Source of the DNA: Companilactobacillus formosensis
Lineage (GTDB): Bacteria > Bacillota > Bacilli > Lactobacillales > Lactobacillaceae
Length of the DNA stretch: 64,000 nt
Assembly: GCF_005405305.1 (NCBI RefSeq)
Contig: NZ_BJDU01000006.1
Span: forward strand, 1 to 64,000
Reading direction: 5' to 3'
The position numbers and the translations under genes are program-made. The notes beneath the pieces are model-generated. The model was not told where the DNA came from. It was given only the letters and a program-made list of their open reading frames with translations, and did not search any database. Below, piece after piece: positions 38,882 through 45,859 of this stretch. The first letter of the stretch is position 1, and every line of letters begins with the position of its first letter.

Positions 38882-39051
38882 GATAGGCGTTATAACGTGA
38901 AAAACATAGCAGGATTGATCATCCATTTTTAAATAAGCATTTAGCAAACTACACAAAACAAGGAAATTATCGAGTGATAATCAAAAACGTAACGACGTTA
39001 TGATTAATGAAAAGACTTTAAAATAATGCCAATATGGATTCATTTAATTGA

Positions 39052-39171
39052 TTTGGATTCGAAGAAACTATCATTGGTGGTAAAATTGTTTCAATAGATG
39101 TTTCGAAAACGATTACAGATAATCCTTTGGATTTGTTCGAAAGATATCTCAGGAAATATTTTAAGAGGTGA
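39052..39171 (+). pseudogene. possible C-terminal remnant of a lost gene
   Basis: A frame without start codon reads GFEETIIGGKIVSIDVSKTI and continues ...DNPLDLFERYLRKYFKR before a TGA at 39169. The composition and amphipathic end look protein-like, but the frame is closed by TGA at 39049 and only about 39 codons long. The family is not recognised. The rest of 38882-39051 has small palindromes (CGTTATAACG at 38888; ATTATCGAGTGATAAT at 38967) and no gene. Confidence 0.3.
39104..39117 (+). promoter_or_regulatory. candidate cre (CcpA) site
   Basis: CGAAAACGATTACA matches the consensus TGWAANCGNTNWCA at all but the first position. It lies about 60 bases before the Gfo/Idh gene. A poor promoter (GATAAT at 39117-39122) overlaps it, which would fit catabolite repression. 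Confidence 0.45.
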
Positions 39172-39175
39172 TAGT

Positions 39176-40087
39176 ATGGAAAAAATTGGAGTCATCGGTC
39201 TAGGAAATATTGCACAAAAGGCTTATTTACCAGTTATGGCTACATTACAAGATAAATTTGAGTGGCATTTAACTACTAGAAATGAACAAAAAGGTAAAAT
39301 GTTGGAAACTAAGTATGGTTTCAAGCACTTCCATCAAACACTTGATGAATTGATTGCTGAGAAACCATTGGCAGTTTTTGTACATACGCCAACTAAAACT
39401 CATTATGAAATCATTAAACAGCTGCTAAATAATGATATTAATGTTTATGTTGATAAGCCAATTTCTGAAGATTTGGATCAGGTTGAAGAATTGTATAAAT
39501 TAGCTGAAACCAGGGGTCTGATGCTAACTTGTGGCTTCAACCGCCGTTTCGCACCATTTGATCAAAAATTGAAACAAATTTCTGATAAGCGAACAATTGT
39601 CTCAGAAAAAATTCGTGAGAATTCGCCCCAACCAGCAGAATTTGCTATTTTTGATTTGATGATTCATTCAGTAGATACGGCTCTTTATTTGATGGATGAA
39701 AAAATTGAACGAGTGAATAACTTTGTAGTAACTAATGACGAAGGTGATTTGGAACAAGGTTATATCACAATTGAAGGTCAAAAGAGTCACGTTCAGGTAA
39801 TTACGAATATGGTCGGCGGCAGCAACTTGGAATTGTCGACTGTTCAAGGATCAACAACACGTCAAACAGTAACGAACTTGAATCTTTTGGAAACTTTCCA
39901 AACTGGGATGACGACACAAACTTCACGTCCAGATTGGGAAGAGACTTTAGTAACAAGAGGCTTTGATCCGATTATTCGTGCCTTTCTAAAAGCTGTGAGT
40001 GAACATTTAGATAATCCAGTAAGTCCAGAATCGTCCATTTTAAGTCATAAATTATGTTTTGATTTGGTGAAATCCTTACAAAAATAA
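39176..40087 (+). CDS. Gfo/Idh/MocA family oxidoreductase
   Basis: 303 residues. The N-terminal Rossmann fold is KIGVIGLGNIAQKAYLPVM and the conserved lysine motif is VYVDKPISED. The C-terminal alpha/beta domain binds the sugar-like substrate. Members use NAD(P)H to oxidise or reduce sugars, inositols or related compounds; the exact substrate is not visible. Several lactobacilli have such stand-alone proteins. The ATG at 39176 has AGAGGTGA nearby and replaces a longer frame starting at 39098. A cre-like site upstream suggests carbon control. Confidence 0.88.
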   Translation: MEKIGVIGLGNIAQKAYLPVMATLQDKFEWHLTTRNEQKGKMLETKYGFKHFHQTLDELIAEKPLAVFVHTPTKTHYEIIKQLLNNDINVYVDKPISEDLDQVEELYKLAETRGLMLTCGFNRRFAPFDQKLKQISDKRTIVSEKIRENSPQPAEFAIFDLMIHSVDTALYLMDEKIERVNNFVVTNDEGDLEQGYITIEGQKSHVQVITNMVGGSNLELSTVQGSTTRQTVTNLNLLETFQTGMTTQTSRPDWEETLVTRGFDPIIRAFLKAVSEHLDNPVSPESSILSHKLCFDLVKSLQK

Positions 40088-40129
40088 TTGACCCAATATC
40101 TTGGGGTAGATATGAATTTTGCTACAAGA

Positions 40130-40145
40130 TGTTCCATGTGGAACA
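40130..40145. promoter_or_regulatory. inverted repeat TGTTCCA-TG-TGGAACA
   Basis: A perfect 7-base arm pair with 2-base spacer lies in the 330-base gap between the Gfo/Idh gene and the CLC gene. No T-run follows, so it is more like a protein-binding site than a terminator. CCCAA...TTGGG at 40092 could be a weak hairpin. Confidence 0.35.
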
Positions 40146-40248
40146 AATTACAATAAAAGCTTGATGTAGTAAGATCGAAAACTCTTGAAGATTGAAAAAG
40201 AATCCGATTTTTTAAATGAGAAGTAACTAATTGTAGTTTAAAAAATAA

Positions 40249-40278
40249 TTGACTTGTACTAGGAAAGCATGTCATACT
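40249..40278 (+). promoter_or_regulatory. promoter of the CLC leader
   Basis: TTGACT (40249-40254), 18-base spacer, CATACT (40273-40278) with TG one base before it (extended -10). The start of the RNA would be near 40285, right at the 5' side of the leader stem. Confidence 0.6.
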
Positions 40279-40283
40279 ACTGG

Positions 40284-40384
40284 CGGTGCCAAACCTAGAT
40301 AAGGGAATTTGGTTGGCGCATTAGCGTTTGGAAAATCGATGCACCTTATCACGAAGACTTCACATTTTATGTGGAGTTTTTTTT
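40284..40384 (+). ncRNA. structured leader with terminator before the CLC gene (candidate riboswitch, class unassigned)
   Basis: GGTGC (40285-40289) can close a domain with GCACC (40341-40345). Inside, CCAAA pairs with TTTGG (40308-40312), or in a competing fold GCCAAACC pairs with GGTTGGC (40311-40317); CGC-ATTA-GCG forms a small hairpin. A 9-pair terminator (ACTTCACAT/ATGTGGAGT, 40357-40377) with eight T follows directly. An aptamer-like part, a terminator and then a transporter gene is the usual riboswitch layout. The sequence does not match the fluoride, guanidine, T-box or other classes known to me. Confidence 0.55.
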
Positions 40385-40415
40385 ATAATTTTATAAATTT
40401 TTAAAAGGCGTACAA

Positions 40416-41633
40416 ATGACAAAAAGAATAGCATTAGTTAGTTATGGATTGATTTTAAGTGCTGTTATCGGTGTGATTGCAGCTTTATTTTTAATAATTG
40501 AAAATTTATTGTCGGAGTCAGTTTGGATGACAAATAATCAATTACTTTGGATGACAAATAATCAATTACTACAGATTTTGTTGGTAGTAGTTGGTAGTTT
40601 TATTTTGTATTTTCTTTTGAAAAAATGGCCAAATCTTCCTAAAACAGCTCATGATTCAATAGTAGAGTTAAAAACCAGTCAAACAATTGATTATCAAGAT
40701 GTCTTCGTTAATTTATTGATTACTTTGGTTATTTTAACTTTTGGAGCTGGAGTTGGACCAGAAGCGGCCTTATTAAGCGCCATTATTTCGCTGTCAATTT
40801 GGCAAGCTGATAATTTACGTTACTTATATTTTCACTACGATGAATTAAAACAGCTTCAAGTTAATGAACGCATGCAACGATTGTTCAATCCTTTTGCATA
40901 TCGACAAAAATATGATCAAAAAATAGCTCCCAAAGCTACCAAAATCGTTAGACAGAAGAAAATATTGTATGGAATATTCGCTCTCAACGGTGTCATTAGT
41001 TTCGGATTATTATTACGTCAAACTGATCAACCATCATTTGTGACCAAGCTAGGGCAAACTAATTGGAATGTAAAACAAATTTGGATTGTACCGGTATTAA
41101 TGATTTTCGGAATGATTTTTGCTCGAATTTGCAAGTGGGGAGATCGTGTTTTTACTAAGCAAATGTCCAATATTTCTTTGTCCTTGTCAGTGAAAGTAGC
41201 AATTGGAGCTTTAGGAATCATAGTTATTGTTTTATTAGAGCCAGAATTACTATTTTCAGGTCAACATAGTTTGCATCTATTGGTAGGTGACTGGTCACAA
41301 AGGACAGCTTTATTTTTGATTGGAATGGCAATTTTAAAACTGATTTTCCTCGCTTGGTGTTTAAATTTCAATTGGCGTGGAGGAGATATTTTTCCATTAA
41401 CTTTTGCGGCAATGACTTTAGGTTTTGCGGCAGCTCAGTTGCTACCAAACTTTGATAAATTGCTGATTGTAGCAGTAGTGGCTACGACATTTTTGTCAGA
41501 AATGGTTTCACCAATCATTGGCGGAATTTTCTTGATATTTTTCTTTCCGATTCAGTTATGGGTAATTATCTTAGTGGTAGCTGGATTACTATACGTAATT
41601 AATAAAAAAACTGCTTCTGTACGACAAAAATAG
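40416..41633 (+). CDS. CLC-type chloride channel/antiporter family protein
   Basis: 405-residue membrane protein with about 10 helices. The segment FGAGVGPEAALLSAIISL matches the CLC selectivity motif (G-x-G-P-E) on the third major helix; a later NWRGGDIFPLTFAAMTLGFAAAQLL corresponds to the second half repeat (usual GGxFxP). It likely moves chloride or another anion, possibly with protons, helping pH control. It lacks typical CLC-F fluoride features I could identify. The N-terminal loop contains an in-frame duplication of eight residues (WMTNNQLL twice). Expression is probably controlled by the leader at 40284-40384. Confidence 0.82.
   Translation: MTKRIALVSYGLILSAVIGVIAALFLIIENLLSESVWMTNNQLLWMTNNQLLQILLVVVGSFILYFLLKKWPNLPKTAHDSIVELKTSQTIDYQDVFVNLLITLVILTFGAGVGPEAALLSAIISLSIWQADNLRYLYFHYDELKQLQVNERMQRLFNPFAYRQKYDQKIAPKATKIVRQKKILYGIFALNGVISFGLLLRQTDQPSFVTKLGQTNWNVKQIWIVPVLMIFGMIFARICKWGDRVFTKQMSNISLSLSVKVAIGALGIIVIVLLEPELLFSGQHSLHLLVGDWSQRTALFLIGMAILKLIFLAWCLNFNWRGGDIFPLTFAAMTLGFAAAQLLPNFDKLLIVAVVATTFLSEMVSPIIGGIFLIFFFPIQLWVIILVVAGLLYVINKKTASVRQK
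40522..40569 (+). repeat. perfect 24-bp in-frame tandem duplication inside the CLC gene
   Basis: TTTGGATGACAAATAATCAA followed by TTAC occurs twice in direct succession (40522-40545 and 40546-40569), giving WMTNNQLLWMTNNQLL in the protein. No base differs, so the event looks recent. It falls in a predicted loop after the first helix. Confidence 0.9.
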
Positions 41634-41640
41634 AATTTTG

Positions 41641-42231
41641 TTATTTTTTAAATTTTCTCACTATCATAATTACTAAAAGACCAGCAAATATTCCTGTGAA
41701 AAGGCCAGAGAATTTATATTCATTAGCAAAGTAGAGTATTAAAGCAGCAATTAAAGATAGAACGGTTAGAAAAGGCACCATTTTCAAAGCGATAGATTGA
41801 TTGTTGGACCTTTCTTCAATTTTATTTTTAAAACGAGCAAGAATAATCATAGCGGTAATGTTTAAGAGTCCCATTATAAAAATGATTATGCTGACTAAAG
41901 CTGTTAGCTTGATAATATCGAACAGGCTCAGCATGAGAAAGCCCAGGAATATAATGTCGATTGCTGTCAAGATCCAAATGATGGGTCTAATGCTTTGCAA
42001 GATTTCTTGTTTTTTCAAATATTCGGTCATACCAGTATCCTCCTTGAGAAGTTGATCTAATGAAACCTGGTAGTAGTCACTCAAACGAATCAGACTATCA
42101 ATATCGGGATAGCTGTGTTCAGTTTCCCAACTGGAAATAGTTTGTCGAGAGACATGTAAATCTTGTGCTACTTTTTGTTGAGTAAATTTACGTTGTAGTC
42201 GTTCTTGTTTCAAATGATTGCCAAATTTCAT
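41641..42231 (-). CDS. XRE regulator with C-terminal membrane domain
   Basis: 196 residues. An N-terminal helix-turn-helix (FGNHLKQERLQRKFTQQKVAQDLHVSRQTISSWETEHSYPDIDSLIRLSDYYQVSLDQLL, about 1-60) is followed by four hydrophobic helices (about 80-195). Such membrane-attached regulators are common in lactobacilli and often sense envelope stress, but the signal is unknown. It converges on the CLC gene with eight bases between the stops and no clear terminator. The ATG at 42231 follows AGAGGAGAT. Confidence 0.85.
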   Translation of the reverse strand: MKFGNHLKQERLQRKFTQQKVAQDLHVSRQTISSWETEHSYPDIDSLIRLSDYYQVSLDQLLKEDTGMTEYLKKQEILQSIRPIIWILTAIDIIFLGFLMLSLFDIIKLTALVSIIIFIMGLLNITAMIILARFKNKIEERSNNQSIALKMVPFLTVLSLIAALILYFANEYKFSGLFTGIFAGLLVIMIVRKFKK

Positions 42232-42318
42232 CGTTATCTCCTCTTTTCAATTTTGATATTAAACTTATGGTTGCTGGAAACCTAGCAAAGATTCTAAGCA
42301 TAGTAAATAACACAAAAA

Positions 42319-42350
42319 TACCCTCAAAGTTAGAACAACTTTGGGGGTAA
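42319..42350 (-). terminator. terminator after lacAB
   Basis: TACCCcCAAAGTT and AACTTTGaGGGTA pair and are followed by TTTTTG on the minus strand, 25 bases after the lacB stop. Confidence 0.85.
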
Positions 42351-42375
42351 AATTCAAATATAATTAATTTTTTAG

Positions 42376-42969
42376 TTAGTCGTGATAAATGCCTTGAGCC
42401 CATTTCTTATTTTCACTGTCGAAGAAATTAGGGTTGTCAGTTTGATCAGGATTTGGTGTAGCAATCTTGTTGATTCTATCAATCAAATCTTTATTGTGAT
42501 CGTCTGGCTTGTACTTAGCATTTAAGTAATAATCAACGATATCGAAAACAAAATCACGTCCTAAAACAATTCCGGCAAAGGCCAAAACGTTAGCATTCAA
42601 TTGTTCCTTGGCATAAACAGCTTGAGCAATATTACCAACGATTGCAGCACGGATACCGTCATTTTTATCTGCAGCAGTACCGATACCAATACCAGTACCA
42701 CAAAGAACGATAGCACAGTCAGCACGGCCGTCGTTTACTGCATCAGCAGCACGTTTACCATAAATTGGGTAGTGAGTTCTTGTATGATCGTAAGTTCCGA
42801 CATCTAAGACCCGATAGCCTTCAGACTTTAAGTGATCAGAAATCAACATCTTTAGATCAGTTACGATGTGATCATTAGCTAAAGCAACAATAGTGTGCTT
42901 ATCAATTTTTGGATCAACGTACTCAGGTTGAGCTCTATCTTCATCATAGTCATATTTATCAGTAGCCAT
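42376..42969 (-). CDS. lacB: galactose-6-phosphate isomerase subunit LacB (RpiB/LacB family)
   Basis: 197 residues. The core [85 protein letters not shown] matches LacB of the RpiB/LacAB fold, with the active-site cysteine in VLCGTGIG. It normally works as a heteromer with LacA, converting galactose-6-phosphate to tagatose-6-phosphate. An N-terminal extension of about 24 residues precedes the usual start. It lies three bases after lacA. No tagatose kinase or aldolase gene is nearby, so the true substrate may differ. Confidence 0.85.
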   Translation of the reverse strand: MATDKYDYDEDRAQPEYVDPKIDKHTIVALANDHIVTDLKMLISDHLKSEGYRVLDVGTYDHTRTHYPIYGKRAADAVNDGRADCAIVLCGTGIGIGTAADKNDGIRAAIVGNIAQAVYAKEQLNANVLAFAGIVLGRDFVFDIVDYYLNAKYKPDDHNKDLIDRINKIATPNPDQTDNPNFFDSENKKWAQGIYHD

Positions 42970-42971
42970 AA

Positions 42972-43400
42972 TTAAATCATCTCCTCAAGCATATTTAGAC
43001 GTACTTGGTGTCTACCAGCAGCATAATCAGTCTTTAAGTAACGGTTAATAATTGATAAAGCTAATTGTGGTCCGACAATTCCAGAACCAATGGCAATTGC
43101 TTTAGCACCATTATGTAAAGCTGTCATATGGCCAGTACGTTCTTCCTCAACGTTGGCTGTAACCATACCTTTAACTTTATCGGAAGCCATAGTACTACCG
43201 ACACCATAAGCATCAAACATAATTGCTTTTTTAATACCGCTTTCAAGAACCTTATGAGTAACTGCCAATGAGGATTCAATAAAGTCCTTAGCAGGAGTAG
43301 GTGTAAGATCGATTACATCGTAGCCTTGCTTAGTCAAATTATTCTTAACGAATTCTTTTAGTTCAAATCCGTCTTTATCAGAACCTAAAACTACTTGCAT
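42972..43400 (-). CDS. lacA: galactose-6-phosphate isomerase subunit LacA (RpiB/LacA family)
   Basis: 142 residues. [33 protein letters not shown] is the typical LacA start; the position of the LacB active cysteine is replaced by [16 protein letters not shown], as in LacA. Pairs with LacB in the tagatose-6-phosphate pathway. The ATG at 43400 follows GAGGAAG, and a longer frame from 43442 is rejected. An operator-like palindrome and a divergent Rrf2 regulator lie about 130 bases upstream. A minus-strand promoter candidate is TTGTCT, 16 bases, TATGTT around 43485-43512. Confidence 0.87.
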   Translation of the reverse strand: MQVVLGSDKDGFELKEFVKNNLTKQGYDVIDLTPTPAKDFIESSLAVTHKVLESGIKKAIMFDAYGVGSTMASDKVKGMVTANVEEERTGHMTALHNGAKAIAIGSGIVGPQLALSIINRYLKTDYAAGRHQVRLNMLEEMI

Positions 43401-43527
43401 ATTTACTTCCTCTTTTCCACGAACTATTATTGTTATGTGCATTAGAAGTGTTCATTTGACCCCTCAGAAACACTTTCTAATCAACATATTAGATGATAAA
43501 ATTAAGACAAATGTTTAATCAAATCAT

Positions 43528-43550
43528 TTAGGGATATAATGTATCCCTAA
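43528..43550. promoter_or_regulatory. palindromic operator overlapping the -10 of the Rrf2 gene
   Basis: TTAGGGATA, 5 bases, TATCCCTAA: perfect 9-base arms. TATAAT (43535-43540) lies inside, so binding would shut the plus-strand promoter of the Rrf2 regulator. The divergent lacAB promoter is about 20-40 bases away and could be controlled by the same site. Confidence 0.75.
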
Positions 43551-43584
43551 TAACGATAATAGTTTTATGAAGAAGGTGTGTCAA

Positions 43585-44058
43585 GTGAAAATATCATCAG
43601 GTTGGGAACAATCTATTTATGTTTTGTTAATCTTATCTCGGCTACCAAAGGGCAAGCATATCAACTCTTTGGCACTAAGTGAACGGCTTCATGTATCACA
43701 CTCGTATTTGAAAAAAACAATTAAATCACTAGTAAAGGAAGGATTAGTAAAATCGTCTCCTGGTAAGCTAGGTGGTTTTTCTTTGGCAATACCACTTGAT
43801 GAAATTGATTTTTATAAGGTCTTTATGGCTATCGAAGGTCGAGAAAAGGTTTTTGCTAGTCAACACTTGCTGGTGCAGTTCTTAAATAAAGACAAGCCTA
43901 AATTAGAGCCTTGTGCGGTTAGTTCGGCGATGGATAATATTGAGAATACTTTAAAAACAACAATGAATAGCATTACTTTGAATACGATGATGAAACAGAT
44001 TCAAGAAAATTATGATATTGATGATTTGGATGAATGGATTAAGACTGTCGCTAAATAA
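43585..44058 (+). CDS. Rrf2 family transcriptional regulator
   Basis: 157 residues. The winged-helix part SGWEQSIYVLLILSRLPKGKHINSLALSERLHVSHSYLKKTIKSLVKEGLVKSSPGKLGGFSLA is typical of Rrf2 proteins; FYKVFMAIEGRE forms the wing exit. Cysteine content is low (EPCAV only), so no classical iron-sulfur ligand triad. The GTG at 43585 has GAAGGTGTG upstream; an ATG 18 bases earlier has no ribosome site. It is divergent from lacAB across a palindromic operator. Targets and signal are unknown. Confidence 0.83.
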   Translation: MKISSGWEQSIYVLLILSRLPKGKHINSLALSERLHVSHSYLKKTIKSLVKEGLVKSSPGKLGGFSLAIPLDEIDFYKVFMAIEGREKVFASQHLLVQFLNKDKPKLEPCAVSSAMDNIENTLKTTMNSITLNTMMKQIQENYDIDDLDEWIKTVAK

Positions 44059-44172
44059 TACTTAAAAGAATCTCGCTTTTAGTTAGGTTACTGTTAGACG
44101 TCGTCGTCCGTTACGTTTTGTGGATGCTCAGTACCGACTATAACGTTTTTATTATTTATTTCGTGCAATTCA

Positions 44173-44239
44173 AAAAGCATCTACTTTAGATATATAGTGT
44201 GTATCGCATGCTGCACACTTTATCTAAGTAGATGCTTTT
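44173..44239. terminator. long hairpin between convergent genes
   Basis: A 14-pair perfect outer stem (AAAAGCATCTACTT with AAGTAGATGCTTTT) continues through AGATA/TATCT and AGTGTG/CACACT. The total is about 67 bases with a small loop containing GCATGC. T-rich ends on both sides fit a bidirectional terminator for the Rrf2 gene and the APC permease. The remaining 44059-44172 and 44240-44332 contain no gene; AACCGTTATAACG occurs at about 44313. Confidence 0.75.
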
Positions 44240-44332
44240 AATTTATTGATATAAGAAATAAAACCTCTAGTCCGGAATGGCAAAACACATTTGAGGACTT
44301 TACTCGGATTTAACCGTTATAACGATACGGTC

Positions 44333-45706
44333 TCAGTTGACCTTTTTGTATCCGTAAGTGAAATAGACAACTACACCAATTGCAAACCAACCGATGAAGG
44401 TTATCCAAGAATTGATACTTACTTGAGTCATCAATAAAACACAAAGAATAACTGAAATGATTGGTAGCCAAGGATAGAAGGGAACTTTGAATTCACTATC
44501 GGGAACATCTTTACGATGACGTAATTTGATGATCCCTGAAGCTACGAACGTAAAGGAAACTAAAGTTCCGATATTAACTAAACTAGTTAATTCGTTAAGT
44601 GATACGAAACCACCTAATAAAACTGCCAAGATAGTAATCGTGTTGAGAGATAAAATAGGCATCTTAGCTTTTTTATCGATTTTACCGAATGCTTCTGGAA
44701 TCATTTTGTCACGGCCCAAAGCATAAATTAGACGTGAACCACCGTAGACTGTGTTGAGCATCATAGTAAACATCCCTGCCAAAGCTCCAATAGTAATCAA
44801 GAAGGCTAATTTACCTAATTTGACATAATTCAAAGCAAATACTACAGGATCAGCATAATTGAGTGATTTATAATTGACCATTCCGGTCAAAACAAAAGAT
44901 AAAAGAACGTACAAGAATGCACAAACGGCTAATGAAATCATGATACTGATAGGAATGTTTTTTTGAGGATTTTTAACTTCCGGTGCTGATGATGGAATGA
45001 CATCAAATCCTAAATAAGCGAAGAAAACTAAGGCAGCTCCTTTGACAACACCAAAACCTCCCATTGGGAAGTAAGGATGATAATTGGCTGGCTTAATGTA
45101 AAACAAACCTACGCCGATAAAGGTTAAAACAACGGCGATTTTGACGAAAACCATAACGGTGTTCATTCTTGTCGAAGCTTGAATACCACGACGCAAAAGA
45201 AAATAAATCAAAAGTAGAACGATTATTGCTGGTAGATTAATAAAACTACCGTGACTAGGATCAAATGGTCCAACGAGACTTTTAGGAAGGATGATGCCAA
45301 AACTGTTGAACAGACTGACAAAGTAAGCCGAAAATCCTGAAGAGACAGCTGATACTCCTAAAATGTATTCCAAACACAAAGCCCAACCAATCAGCCAACC
45401 GGGAAATTGACCGAAGATAATACTGCCGTATGAATAAGTACTACCGGCTACAGGAAAGGTCGAAGATAATTCTGCAAAACACATCGCTGTCAAAATACAG
45501 ACGATTGCGGCTAGGATAAAGGAAACCGTAATTCCCGGTCCAGCAGTTCCATAGGCGACAATACCGGGTAGAATGAAGATTCCTGTCCCGATAATGGCTC
45601 CGATTCCCATGGAGATCAAATTGTTTCGCGTTAAAACTTTTTCAAATTGAGCATCGCCAGCTACAAATTGTTTGTAGTCGGCTTTTTTAAATAATTTTTC
45701 TTTCAT
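44333..45706 (-). CDS. APC family amino acid permease (YfnA/CAT-like)
   Basis: 457 residues, about 12 helices. The N-terminus LTRNNLISMGIGAIIGTGIFILPG is the hallmark of this APC group, with the unwound first helix GIGAIIGTGIF that binds the amino-acid backbone. Closest in memory are the cationic amino acid transporter (CAT)/YfnA proteins; the substrate is not certain. The start is the ATG at 45706; GGTGG lies upstream at some distance. It stands alone and is divergent from the dxs-like gene. Confidence 0.88.
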   Translation of the reverse strand: MKEKLFKKADYKQFVAGDAQFEKVLTRNNLISMGIGAIIGTGIFILPGIVAYGTAGPGITVSFILAAIVCILTAMCFAELSSTFPVAGSTYSYGSIIFGQFPGWLIGWALCLEYILGVSAVSSGFSAYFVSLFNSFGIILPKSLVGPFDPSHGSFINLPAIIVLLLIYFLLRRGIQASTRMNTVMVFVKIAVVLTFIGVGLFYIKPANYHPYFPMGGFGVVKGAALVFFAYLGFDVIPSSAPEVKNPQKNIPISIMISLAVCAFLYVLLSFVLTGMVNYKSLNYADPVVFALNYVKLGKLAFLITIGALAGMFTMMLNTVYGGSRLIYALGRDKMIPEAFGKIDKKAKMPILSLNTITILAVLLGGFVSLNELTSLVNIGTLVSFTFVASGIIKLRHRKDVPDSEFKVPFYPWLPIISVILCVLLMTQVSINSWITFIGWFAIGVVVYFTYGYKKVN

Positions 45707-45859
45707 AATCCATAAATACCACCTAAAAAATTAACACAACTTTACTAGGTTACTTGTCGTTAAGATATTTTGTCAATAAGCTTTGATTTATTTCTTGACC
45801 TAAAGTTAGGTTTAGGGCCTAGAATTAATTTATCGATATTTAAAGAAACGAGGAAACTA

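Noticed and set aside
38882-39051. Functional small gene between ade and the Gfo/Idh gene
   Set aside because: No frame with a start and ribosome site exceeds a few dozen codons; only a possible remnant at 39052-39171 was kept at low confidence.
40284-40384. Fluoride riboswitch or T-box upstream of the CLC gene
   Set aside because: The conserved fluoride aptamer blocks and the T-box AGGGTGG-type sequence are absent, and the CLC protein shows no clear CLC-F features.
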